DNA from: Lentzea alba | GTDB taxonomy: Bacteria > Actinomycetota > Actinomycetes > Mycobacteriales > Pseudonocardiaceae | Length of the DNA: 64,000 nt | Direction: 5' to 3' | Assembly: GCF_011067745.1 (NCBI RefSeq) | Contig: NZ_JAAMPJ010000007.1 | Coordinates: 124,001 to 188,000 of the forward strand | In this document: positions 7,898 through 16,071 of the stretch, piece after piece | Layout of the letters: every line of letters begins with the position of its first letter | Position numbering within the stretch: position 1 is the stretch's first letter | The notes under the pieces: generated by a model | Seen by the model: the letters and a program-made list of their open reading frames with translations, nothing else | Databases searched by the model: none | What the model was told of the DNA's origin: nothing | Program-made: the position numbers and the translations under genes

Positions 7898-9225
7898 CAA
7901 GAAGCCTTTCCGAGCAGGGCGAGAGCGTCGGCGGGAACCGGACGGCCGGCCGCGCGGCGTTCGTCGGCGAACGCGGCCACCATGCGCAGCAGCTCCGCGT
8001 CGGAGTGCCGGTCGAGACCGTCGACCACGGTCAGCGGGATGCCCATGAACAGGCACTTGAGCACACCGTGCCGCCACGCGTGCCTGCCGAGGTGCCGGGT
8101 GGCGAACGGGCCGAGCGCCGCCGCGACCAGGTCGGTCTCGTTGCTGCGCAAGGCGTCCTCGACCAACGCGACCCCGGCTGCCGGAGCACGGTCCCCCATC
8201 TCGGCCAGCCCGCGCAGGACACCTCGCCGTTCCGCGGAGGTGCCGTACCGGTAGAGCCTCGTGAAGCCGTCGACCGGATCGTCGGACACGTCGGCGAACG
8301 CGGTGAGCAGGCGGACCCGTGCGGCGTCCTGTCCTGCTCCCACCGCCCTTCCCGCCGCGGGGAAGAGGGTGTCGATCACGCCGGGGTCGGCGCGGACCGC
8401 CCGTTCCGCGTCGGCCAGCCACTGCGCCGCGCGCAGCGCTCGCAGTGCCCGCGCCGCCACGTCCGGTGCGGCGTGGCTGTGCCGGGGCAGCTCCACCGCG
8501 GCGACGCCGGTGTAGCCGATGCCGGTCAGTGCGGCGAGCGTGGCGGGCAGGTCCAGCTGTCCCTCACCGAACTCCAGGTGTTCGTGCACGCCCGGCAGCA
8601 TGTCGTCGAGCTGCACGTTGACGAGCAGCTCGCCCGCCTGCCTGATGCACGCCGCCGCGTCCTGCGGTTCGACCGCGACGCAGTGCCCGACGTCGAGGGT
8701 GATCCTCAGCTCCTCCGGGTTCCCGAGCTCGGTCCGCAGCCGCAGTGCCTGGTCGAGCCACTGCACGACCATGCCCGGCTCCGGCTCCAGTCCCAGCGGG
8801 ACTCCCGGCCCGCTCTCCAGCACCTCGGCGACACCCGACCTCAGGTGGTCCCAGTCGTCCGCCGATCCCACTCCGGACCAGAACGACACGCAGTCCGCGC
8901 CGAGGTCCAGCGCGATCTGCTTGGCGCGCACCAGGAAATCGACCCGCACCGCCTGGTCCTCACTCACCAGCGTGGGGTGGTGCTTGCGACGCGGATCGAG
9001 CAGGTACCGCGCGCCGGTCTCCACGACGACGCGCAGTCCCAGTTCGTGCAGGCGCGCGGCAACCCGCTCGGTCTGCTTGACGACGTCGTCGGCGAACGGG
9101 TCCAGGTGGTGGTGATCGAGGGTGAGCGCCACCGCCGTGTAGCCGAGATCGGCGATCAGGGCGAGCGCGTCGTCGAGCCGGTGGTTGGCGAACCCGTTGG
9201 TGCCGTAGCCGAGGTGGAACGTCAT
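7897..9225 (-). CDS. eboA: Fusion of sugar-phosphate-isomerase TIM barrel with EboA
   Basis: One uninterrupted 442-residue frame. The N-terminal half (about 1-255, opening MTFHLGYGTNGFANHRLDDA) is an AP-endonuclease-2/xylose-isomerase-like barrel with LEPEPGMVVQWLD, ITLDVGHC and VAAVELPRHSH as metal-ligand regions. The C-terminal part (about 265-442) matches EboA, ending HGVLKCLFMGIPLTVVDGLD then ERRAAGRPVPADALALLG. EboA is normally a separate protein of roughly 200 residues. ATG 9225 overlaps the prenyltransferase stop (ATGA). The fusion suggests the two activities act together in the ebo pathway. Confidence 0.85.
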   Translation of the reverse strand: MTFHLGYGTNGFANHRLDDALALIADLGYTAVALTLDHHHLDPFADDVVKQTERVAARLHELGLRVVVETGARYLLDPRRKHHPTLVSEDQAVRVDFLVRAKQIALDLGADCVSFWSGVGSADDWDHLRSGVAEVLESGPGVPLGLEPEPGMVVQWLDQALRLRTELGNPEELRITLDVGHCVAVEPQDAAACIRQAGELLVNVQLDDMLPGVHEHLEFGEGQLDLPATLAALTGIGYTGVAAVELPRHSHAAPDVAARALRALRAAQWLADAERAVRADPGVIDTLFPAAGRAVGAGQDAARVRLLTAFADVSDDPVDGFTRLYRYGTSAERRGVLRGLAEMGDRAPAAGVALVEDALRSNETDLVAAALGPFATRHLGRHAWRHGVLKCLFMGIPLTVVDGLDRHSDAELLRMVAAFADERRAAGRPVPADALALLGKAS

Positions 9226-10004
9226 GTGGGACTCACCTTCCTGCTCAGCGCCTGGGCGAGCGGCAGCACCAGCGGCAGCGCGGCACCGTGCTCGGCCAGC
9301 GCGGATTGGAGCAGCACCATGCCGTGGACGCCCTCCTTCGTCGCGGCGCGGACGGACTCGGCCGACGGCTGCCGGACCACCTGCCACTGCGCACGTCCCA
9401 CCGTGACCGCGTAGCCCAGCGCCGCCGCGATCCCGGTGAACCGCCGGCTGGAGGCGCCTGCCGCGACCGCGGTCAGCACCGTGCCCGCCAGCACTGCTTT
9501 CGCCGTGCCGGATGACGTGCCGTGCACCTCGCCTCGCGACAACACCGTCACACCGAGGGTGTGCGCGGCCATCAGTCCGGCGGGCAGGACGGCCCTGCCA
9601 CCCAGCAGGACGTCGAACGCCCGGCAGGCGGCCATGGCGAACGGCCCGGCGGGCGTGGCCTTCAGCACGGTGTCGTAGGCCCACACCGCCGAAGCCAGCG
9701 GCAGTGCGTTGCGACCGGCCGCCGCGGCGAGGCCGACGCCGAGCGCGGTCAGTCCGGCTGCGGTGGCCAGCGCCGCGTCCGGGCTGATCCGGCCGGACGG
9801 GATCGGTCGTTCCGGCCGTTCGACCGCGTCCAGGTCGCGGTCGGCCCAGTCGTTGAGCGCCATTCCCGCCCAGTACAACGACACGGACGCCAGCGGAAGC
9901 AACAAGCCCTTTCCCCGCAACGGTTTCCCTGCACCGACCAGCGTGTCGCCCAGCACCGTGAGCGCCGCCGGTGCCCGCACCAGGTCCACGTACGCCTTCA
10001 GCAT
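9222..10004 (-). CDS. eboC: UbiA-family prenyltransferase, EboC (SCO3242 type)
   Basis: The 260-residue integral membrane protein has the aspartate-rich prenyl-diphosphate motif NDWADRDLDAVERPERPIPSG (about 52-72). The second conserved motif is weak: the region AVWAYDTVLKATPAGP keeps only part of the usual DxxxD. About eight hydrophobic segments fit the UbiA fold. It should transfer an isoprenyl group from a diphosphate donor to a small acceptor at the membrane. Only 6 nt separate it from the sugar-binding lipoprotein gene, so the importer and the ebo genes share a transcript. A polyprenyl diphosphate synthase at 16072 could provide the donor. Confidence 0.85.
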   Translation of the reverse strand: MLKAYVDLVRAPAALTVLGDTLVGAGKPLRGKGLLLPLASVSLYWAGMALNDWADRDLDAVERPERPIPSGRISPDAALATAAGLTALGVGLAAAAGRNALPLASAVWAYDTVLKATPAGPFAMAACRAFDVLLGGRAVLPAGLMAAHTLGVTVLSRGEVHGTSSGTAKAVLAGTVLTAVAAGASSRRFTGIAAALGYAVTVGRAQWQVVRQPSAESVRAATKEGVHGMVLLQSALAEHGAALPLVLPLAQALSRKVSPT

Positions 10005-10010
10005 CGGAGG

Positions 10011-11198
10011 CTACTTCCAGGGCGCCGGGTAGCCGGGCATGCCCTCGCAGCCGCACATGGCGTAGTGCAGCGGCGGCATGTCCTGCTTGATGAAGTCCTT
10101 CAGGGTGTCCTGGGTGACCTTCGGCTGCGGCAGCACCCATTCCCGCGGCACCTGCTTGCCGCCGAGGACGCGCAGGGCGGCGATGACCGGGGTGCGCCAC
10201 TGGTAGGTCGGATAGGTCGGGGCGACCGCCGTCATCTTCTCGTCGGCCCACATCCGCAGGAAGTCCTGCTGGTCCTCGCCCACGAACGGCGGGATCGCCG
10301 CGCCGGCGTCCTGGAACGCCTCCACGGCCGCGACCGCGGTCGCACCCGCGTCCATCCAGACGCCGTCGATCTTGCCTTCGCGCTGGATGTACTCGTTGAC
10401 GATGCTCTTGGTCTTGGCCGCGTCGCCGTTGGTGAACTCCACTCCGACGACCTTCACCTGGCTGCCGGAGAAGATCTGGTCGGCCGCCGCCCAGCGCTGT
10501 TCCAGGACATCCACTCCCGGCAGGATGCGCAGTGCGAGGACCTTGCCGCCTGGCGCCACCTTCTCCTTGAGGAACTCGGCGCCGTCCGCGCCGAACGCGA
10601 ACCCGCCGATCGGGTGGATGAACGTCACCGGGCAGCTGGTCTTGACACCGCGGTCGAAGACGATCACGGGCACGCCCGTCGCGCAGGCGGCCTCGACGGC
10701 CGGGGTGAGCGTCGCGGTCGTGTTCGGCGAGACGATCAACGCGCTGCATCCCTGCGACGCGAGCGACTGGATGTCGCTGATCTGCTTGTCGTCCTTGGCC
10801 TCCGCGTCGAGCACGGTGAACTTGGTGATCTCCGGGTGCAGCTTCACCTCCTCCTTCATGGTCTTGAACCCGACCTGCCGCCACGGGTTGTCCACCGAGG
10901 CGTTGGAGAAGCAGAGGTGGTAGCCGCCACCGGGCTTGGCGTACTTGGCCGTGTCGACCAGCTGCGGTTCGAGCATCTGTTCCCAGGGCTTCGCGGCACC
11001 GTCCTGCGAGTCCAGCCCGACCGCCTTCGCCGTGCGGAACCGAAGCTGGCGCTCGAACTCGGACTGGTCGAAGAACTCCGACTTCGCCTTGGCGGACTCG
11101 GAGTTGCCGCCGGGGGCCTGCGTGGTGGGAAGGTCGCTGGAACAGCCGGCCAGCGTGAGAGCGCCCGCCAAGGCCGCGGCGGACCATTTCCTGTTCAT
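10011..11198 (-). CDS. Sugar ABC transporter substrate-binding lipoprotein
   Basis: The 395-residue protein has a lipoprotein signal (LAGALTLAGC, lipid on Cys19) and the periplasmic-binding fold of the ribose/galactose class: YHLCFSNASVDNPWRQVGFK opens the first lobe, CSALIVSPNTTATLTPAVEA is the typical sugar-contact loop, VPVIVFDRGV and PPFVGEDQQ follow. The GCEGMPGYPAPWK tail is unusual in being Cys-containing (CGC). RBS AGGAG precedes ATG 11198. It sits outside the membrane and delivers a mono- or oligosaccharide to the permeases encoded upstream. Confidence 0.9.
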   Translation of the reverse strand: MNRKWSAAALAGALTLAGCSSDLPTTQAPGGNSESAKAKSEFFDQSEFERQLRFRTAKAVGLDSQDGAAKPWEQMLEPQLVDTAKYAKPGGGYHLCFSNASVDNPWRQVGFKTMKEEVKLHPEITKFTVLDAEAKDDKQISDIQSLASQGCSALIVSPNTTATLTPAVEAACATGVPVIVFDRGVKTSCPVTFIHPIGGFAFGADGAEFLKEKVAPGGKVLALRILPGVDVLEQRWAAADQIFSGSQVKVVGVEFTNGDAAKTKSIVNEYIQREGKIDGVWMDAGATAVAAVEAFQDAGAAIPPFVGEDQQDFLRMWADEKMTAVAPTYPTYQWRTPVIAALRVLGGKQVPREWVLPQPKVTQDTLKDFIKQDMPPLHYAMCGCEGMPGYPAPWK

Positions 11199-11239
11199 TG
11201 AGCTGCTCCTCGGCTTCGTCGACGGGGTACAGGCAGAGT

Positions 11240-12223
11240 TCAGGCGGTGTCGGGAACGGGCCGGCGCAGGATCTGCCGAAGACCGGCTCCGTGAGCGGCG
11301 TAGGCCACGGCCGCGATGATGATCACGCCCTGCACGGCGGACTCGAGCGCGCCCGAGACGCCCAGCAGGTTCAACAGGGAGAAGAGCGCTTCGAGCGACA
11401 GCGCGCCCGCGGCAGCGGCGACCACCGAACCGCGGCCACCGCCGAGCAGGACACCGCCGAGCACCACCGCGGTGATGGCACGGAACTCCAGGCCCTCACC
11501 GACCTGCGCCGACACTCCCGCGAACCCGGCGAGCAGGATCGCGGCGACCGACGCGAGCAGCGCCGACAGCACGAACGCGAGCAGGCGCAGCCGATCCACC
11601 CGGCCGCCCGCGAGCCGGACCACGTTCTCGTTGTCCCCCACCGCGAGCAGCATGCGTCCGGTTCCGCTGCGCATGAACCACACCGCCACGACGACCACGA
11701 CCAGCAGCACGATCACCGACCACGGCACCTGGCCGAGGACCGGCACGTCGGCACTGCCCCGGCCGAGGACGCGGAACGACGGGGACAGGGCACCGCGCGG
11801 TGCTCCGCCCGACCACAGGAACACCGCGCCGTCGAGCACCAGCAGCATCCCCAGGGTCACGATGAACGACGGCACCAGCAGTTTCGTCGTGATCAGCCCG
11901 TTGACCAGGCCGACGAGGACTCCGCAGCCCAGCAGCAGCGCGATCACCCACCAGGTGTTCGCGTCATCACCGTCGACCAGTCGGGCGGCGACCACCACCT
12001 CGGCCGTGACCAGCGAGCCGACGGAGAGGTCGAACCCACCGGAGACGATCACGAAGTACTGACCGACGGCCAGCACCACGAGGGGCGCCGCGCGTTTGAG
12101 CAGCGCGAGGTAGCCACTGGGCTCGGCGTACGCGGGACCGGCGAACGCCAGTACCACCAACAGGATCAGCAGCACGACCAGCACGGGCCCGGTGCCGTCG
12201 GCCAGGCGTGGCCGCGCCCTCAT
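11240..12223 (-). CDS. Sugar ABC transporter permease (RbsC-like), second copy
   Basis: The 327-residue membrane protein belongs to the BPD_transp_2/RbsC family: about eight to ten hydrophobic segments, GGFDLSVGSLVT in the first third (the GxxDLSVG signature) and ITAVVLGGVLLGGGRGSVV near the C-terminus. ATG 12223 overlaps the stop of the first permease by 4 nt (ATGA). The two permeases are non-identical and probably form a heterodimeric channel. Confidence 0.9.
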   Translation of the reverse strand: MRARPRLADGTGPVLVVLLILLVVLAFAGPAYAEPSGYLALLKRAAPLVVLAVGQYFVIVSGGFDLSVGSLVTAEVVVAARLVDGDDANTWWVIALLLGCGVLVGLVNGLITTKLLVPSFIVTLGMLLVLDGAVFLWSGGAPRGALSPSFRVLGRGSADVPVLGQVPWSVIVLLVVVVVAVWFMRSGTGRMLLAVGDNENVVRLAGGRVDRLRLLAFVLSALLASVAAILLAGFAGVSAQVGEGLEFRAITAVVLGGVLLGGGRGSVVAAAAGALSLEALFSLLNLLGVSGALESAVQGVIIIAAVAYAAHGAGLRQILRRPVPDTA

Positions 12224-13230
12224 GCCGACCGCCCCGCAGTCCTGCTGCGGGCGTACAGCGCCACCGCCACGATGAGCACGACGCCGCGCACGACGTCCTT
12301 GAAGAAGGAGTCCATCGCGAGGTCGTCGAAGATCGTGTCCAATGTGGACAGGATCAGCACACCGCCGATGGTGCCGGCCACACCACCGCGTCCACCCGCG
12401 AGGGCCGTGCCGCCGAGCACGACCGCGGCGATCGACTCCAGGTCGTACCCGGCGTCGGTACCGACGTACGGGGCACCCGAACCCAGCCGGCCGGCCAGGA
12501 ACACCCCGGCGAGGCCGGCCATGACCGCGCACAGCACGTGCGCGGTGACGATCGTCCGCCCGGTGCGCACGCCGGACAGCCGGGCCACGTCGACATCCCC
12601 GCCGACCGCGTACATGTGATAGCCGGCGCGGGTGCGCCGCAGATACCACCACGCCGCCGCCGCGAGCAGCAACATCAGCAGCGCCGCCACCGGAACCGGC
12701 CCGATCCGGTCGTAGCCGATGTGCTGGAACGCGCGCGGCACGCTGCCCGCCGGGCCGGTGTAGTTGTGCTCCAGGTAGCCGCGCAGCACCAGCGCGACGC
12801 CCAGCGTGGCGATGAACGCGTTGGCCTTCAGCACGGTGATCACCAGTCCGTTGACCAGCCCGACCGCCGCCGCGACCACCAGCGCCGCCAGCACGCCGGG
12901 CACGATCATCGCCGGGCTTCCCGCCATCGTCTCGGCGGCCACCAGCGAGCACAGGCCGATCAGGTAGGCCACGGACAGGTCGAGGGAACCGGTGACGATC
13001 ACCAGCGTCTGTCCGATCGCGACCAGTCCGAGCACTGTGCCGCGCGTCAGGATGTTGAGGATGCCGCCGTGATCGAGGAGCACGCCTCCCTGGACGCCCA
13101 CCAGCACACTGCCGACCACCAGCAGCACGGCCAGCGCGAGGTACACGACCAAAACCGGGGTGATCACGAACATTCTCGCCCGCGCCGGCGCCTCGCTGCG
13201 CCGACGGACCTGCTCGCGCACGGCGCTCAC
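12220..13230 (-). CDS. Sugar ABC transporter permease (RbsC-like), first copy
   Basis: The 336-residue membrane protein has VTGSLDLSVAYLIGLCS (family signature GxxDLSVG), FIATLGVALVLRG and IAAVVLGGTALAGGRGGVAG, all classic RbsC positions. GTG 13230 overlaps the ATPase stop by 4 nt (GTGA). A charged N-terminus (EQVRRRSEAPARAR) precedes the first membrane segment. Confidence 0.9.
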   Translation of the reverse strand: MSAVREQVRRRSEAPARARMFVITPVLVVYLALAVLLVVGSVLVGVQGGVLLDHGGILNILTRGTVLGLVAIGQTLVIVTGSLDLSVAYLIGLCSLVAAETMAGSPAMIVPGVLAALVVAAAVGLVNGLVITVLKANAFIATLGVALVLRGYLEHNYTGPAGSVPRAFQHIGYDRIGPVPVAALLMLLLAAAAWWYLRRTRAGYHMYAVGGDVDVARLSGVRTGRTIVTAHVLCAVMAGLAGVFLAGRLGSGAPYVGTDAGYDLESIAAVVLGGTALAGGRGGVAGTIGGVLILSTLDTIFDDLAMDSFFKDVVRGVVLIVAVALYARSRTAGRSA

Positions 13231-14741
13231 GCCGCCGCTCCGTGCCCGGTGGCCAGTGCCATCACGGTTTCCTCGTCGGCACCGGCGGGCAGTTCACCCG
13301 CCAGAGCTCCTTCGCGCATGACGAGGATCCGGTCGCTCATGCCGATCAGCTCGGGCAACTCCGAGGAGATCATGATGATCGCCATTCCGTCGTCCGCCAG
13401 TTCGCGCAGCAACCGGTACAGGGCCTGCTTCGCGCCGACGTCGACGCCGCGGGTCGGCTCGTCCACGATCAGCACGCGCGGCCGCACGGCGAGCCACTTG
13501 CCCAGCACCACCTTCTGCTGGTTGCCGCCGGAGAGGTAGCGCACCTCCTGATGCGGCGAGCGCGCGACGACGGCGACCGACCCCAGCAGCCGCGCCAGGT
13601 CGGCGTCGTGCCGTGCCTCCGCGCCGCGGCAAGCCGCACGCCGGACGAGCAAGGTGTTGTCCCGCACCGACTGCCGCAGCGCCAGGCCTTCGCCCTTGCG
13701 GTCCTCGGTGACGTACCCGATGCCCTTGCGGACGGCTGTGCGCGGACCGGTGACGCGGGTCGGCACGCCGTCGAGTTCCACGGTTCCGGTCGTGAACGGC
13801 TCGACGCCCCAGATCGCCCGGGCGACCGCGGAACGACCGGAGCCCTGCAACCCGGCGAGGCCCACGACCTCCCCTGCCCGCACGTCGAACGTCAAGTTCC
13901 GCACCCGCTCGTTTCCCGCTCCCCGCAACGCGATCCGCACCGCACCGGGGTGGCTCGCGCGTTCGGGGTACAGCGCCTCCAGCGGACGGCCGACCATGTG
14001 CCGCACGACCTGTTCGGCGTCCAGGTCGGCGGTCGGCGCACAGGTGACGAACGCACCGTCCTTCAACACCGTTATCCGTGAGCTGAGGTCGAACACCTCA
14101 CGCATCCGGTGCGACACGTAGAGAATCGCGATCCCACGATCCCGAAGTCTGCGCACCAGGCCGTACAGCAGCTCGATCTCGTTGTCCGCCAACGCCGCGG
14201 TGGGCTCGTCCATCGCGAGGACCCTGGCGTCCGCCGACAACGCCTTGACGATCTCCACCACCTGCTTGCGGGCCACGGACAACCGGGCCACCGAGGTGCC
14301 GGGCTCGATGCCGTCCTCTCCCAGCCAGTCGAGCAGCCGCCGGGTCTCCGTCTCCATCGCGCGCCGGTCCACCTGACCGCGCCGCACCGGTTCCCGGCCC
14401 AGGAAGACGTTCTCGGCCACCGTGCGGTGCTCGAGCAGGGTGAACTCCTGGTGGATGATCACGATGCCCGACGCCTGCGCATCGCGCGGCGCGGCGAACG
14501 AGACCTCCTCGTCCCGCACCACGATCCGTCCGGCGTCCGGCCGGTGCACTCCGGCCAGCACCTTCAGCAGCGTCGACTTGCCCGCGCCGTTCTCCCCCAC
14601 CAACGCGTGCACCTCGCCCGCGTGCAACGAGAGATCGACGCCGCGCAGCACCGGTATGCCGAAGAAGCTCTTCTCGATGCCTTCCAGCCGCACGACGGCC
14701 ACGGGGTGTTCCGCCCCCGGTGTTCCGTGGGTCACAGCCAT
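13227..14741 (-). CDS. Sugar ABC transporter ATPase (RbsA-like, two NBDs)
   Basis: The 504-residue protein has two nucleotide-binding domains, as in RbsA/MglA. NBD1 has Walker A GENGAGKST (about 51), signature LSVARKQ and Walker B VLAMDEPTAAL. NBD2 has the degenerate P-loop GLQGSGRSAVA, signature LSGGNQQK and VLIVDEPTRGVD, the usual asymmetric arrangement in which NBD2 lacks the normal Walker A lysine. It is the first gene of the ten-gene operon. No Shine-Dalgarno precedes ATG 14741 and the putative -10 lies only 6 nt upstream, so the mRNA is probably leaderless. Confidence 0.92.
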   Translation of the reverse strand: MAVTHGTPGAEHPVAVVRLEGIEKSFFGIPVLRGVDLSLHAGEVHALVGENGAGKSTLLKVLAGVHRPDAGRIVVRDEEVSFAAPRDAQASGIVIIHQEFTLLEHRTVAENVFLGREPVRRGQVDRRAMETETRRLLDWLGEDGIEPGTSVARLSVARKQVVEIVKALSADARVLAMDEPTAALADNEIELLYGLVRRLRDRGIAILYVSHRMREVFDLSSRITVLKDGAFVTCAPTADLDAEQVVRHMVGRPLEALYPERASHPGAVRIALRGAGNERVRNLTFDVRAGEVVGLAGLQGSGRSAVARAIWGVEPFTTGTVELDGVPTRVTGPRTAVRKGIGYVTEDRKGEGLALRQSVRDNTLLVRRAACRGAEARHDADLARLLGSVAVVARSPHQEVRYLSGGNQQKVVLGKWLAVRPRVLIVDEPTRGVDVGAKQALYRLLRELADDGMAIIMISSELPELIGMSDRILVMREGALAGELPAGADEETVMALATGHGAAA

Positions 14742-14776
14742 GAGGCGAACGTAGGGCGGCTATTGGCGACTGTCAA
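14742..14776 (-). promoter_or_regulatory. Leaderless promoter of the ABC importer/ebo operon
   Basis: On the minus strand TTGACA (14776-14771) is followed after 17 nt by TACGTT (14753-14748), then CGCCTC and the ATG. A start point 6-8 nt after the -10 would fall on or next to the A of the ATG, so a leaderless transcript is predicted. An equivalent arrangement (TTGACC-N18-TACGTT-7 nt-ATG) occurs before the isomerase gene at 22213. Confidence 0.6.
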
Positions 14777-14784
14777 TCAAAAGT

Positions 14785-14800
14785 TGGCACTTATCTGCCA
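14785..14800. promoter_or_regulatory. Putative ROK operator 1 (TGGC-N8-GCCA)
   Basis: TGGCACTTATCTGCCA lies just upstream of the -35 of the importer operon and between it and the divergent ROK gene at 14863. The same spacing and ends recur at 22282 and 41245; the third copy is identical at 14 of 16 positions. Inferred binding site for one or both ROK proteins. Confidence 0.6.
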
Positions 14801-14862
14801 GAGAACACATGTCTTACGGATGAACGTCACCATTACTCGGTGTTCCCTGGTTCACTGGGCCC

Positions 14863-16038
14863 GTGCCGGACGTACCTTGGGCTCCTGCGGCTTCTCCTGG
14901 GCAGCTGCTGCGGCTGCTGCTCGACGGAGTGCCGCGCACACGTGCCGAACTGGCGAGCCAGACAGGCCTGACCCGCGCCGCGGTCCGAACCAGGCTGGAC
15001 GCACTGCAGGACGCGGGTTTCCTCACCGACCGCGGCATCAGGGTGTCGACCGGCGGCAGACCCGCGGGCCGGCTGGCGTTCAACGCGGCCGCCCGTTCCG
15101 TCCTCGCCGCCGACGTCGGCGCCACGCACGCGACCGTCGCCGTGACCGACCTCGCCGGCGGCCCGCTGGCCGTGCGCCGGCTCGGCCTCGACATCGCCGA
15201 CGGGCCGGAGCCGGTGCTGGCGCGCCTGGCCGAGACCTGGAGGGAACTGGTCAGGGAGGCCGGCGTGTCCTCCGTGTCGTCGGCCGGTGTCGGCATCGGC
15301 CTGCCCGGCCCGGTCGAACACTCGTCGGGCAAGCCCAACCACCCGCCGATCATGCCCGCCTGGGACGGTTTCGACGTGCCGGCGCACGTCCGCGCCGAGT
15401 TCGACGTGCCCGTGCTGGTGGACAACGAGGTCAACCTCATGGCGCTGGGCGAGCACGCGCACTCCTTCCCCTGCACCGACCACATGATCGTCGTGAAGGT
15501 GGCGACCGGGATCGGCTCGGGTTTCATCAGCAACGGCGTCCTGCACCGCGGCGCGGTCGGCGCGGCGGGCGACCTCGGCCACATCCAGGCACCTGGCAGC
15601 GACGACGCCCCCTGCAGCTGTGGCAACACCGGATGCCTGGAGGCCGTCGCCAGCGGCTCCGCGATCGCGGCCCGGTTGCGCGCCAAGGGGGTGGAGGCCC
15701 ACACGAGCGCCGACGTCGTCGCCCTGGTCCGCGCGGGCAACGTCGAAGCCGGCCAGGCGATCCGGCAGGCCGGCCGCACCATCGGCGAGGTGCTCGCCGC
15801 CTGCGTCAGCATGGTCAACCCCTCGCTGATCGTCGTCGGCGGCGACCTCGCCGCTGCGGGTGAGATGCTGCTGGCCGGAGTGCGGGAGGCGGTCTACCGC
15901 CGTTCGCTGCCACTGGCCACGGAGAACCTGCGCATCGTGCCGTCCCGTGCGGGCGAGGTGGCAGGCGTGCTCGGGGCGGCGGCCATGGTGGTCCACCACG
16001 TCCTGTCACCCAGCGTCGTGGACCAGCAACTGGGCTGA
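14863..16038 (+). CDS. ROK-family transcriptional repressor 1
   Basis: The 391-residue protein has an N-terminal winged HTH (about 10-60: RTRAELASQTGLTRAAVRTR) and a ROK sugar-kinase-like domain with the zinc motif CSCGNTGCLE (about 247-256), ATP/sugar-binding AADVGATHATVAV and ASGAGLGIGLPGPVE-type stretches. XylR/NagC relatives repress sugar-uptake genes and release DNA on binding a sugar or sugar phosphate. It is divergent from the importer/ebo operon across about 120 bp holding a TGGC-N8-GCCA palindrome. The GTG start has no clear RBS. It is strongly similar to the second ROK gene at 22306, including GLDIADGPE and NSN-type central motifs. Confidence 0.92.
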   Translation: MPDVPWAPAASPGQLLRLLLDGVPRTRAELASQTGLTRAAVRTRLDALQDAGFLTDRGIRVSTGGRPAGRLAFNAAARSVLAADVGATHATVAVTDLAGGPLAVRRLGLDIADGPEPVLARLAETWRELVREAGVSSVSSAGVGIGLPGPVEHSSGKPNHPPIMPAWDGFDVPAHVRAEFDVPVLVDNEVNLMALGEHAHSFPCTDHMIVVKVATGIGSGFISNGVLHRGAVGAAGDLGHIQAPGSDDAPCSCGNTGCLEAVASGSAIAARLRAKGVEAHTSADVVALVRAGNVEAGQAIRQAGRTIGEVLAACVSMVNPSLIVVGGDLAAAGEMLLAGVREAVYRRSLPLATENLRIVPSRAGEVAGVLGAAAMVVHHVLSPSVVDQQLG

Positions 16039-16071
16039 AGGTCGGTGAAGCCGCGTTCGGCGCGAGCTGGT

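Noticed and set aside
7897..11187. Very long minus-strand open frame of about 1096 codons
   Set aside because: Only its last 442 codons are a real gene. The front part is antisense-free shadow of the UbiA and lipoprotein genes in a different frame and lacks protein character.
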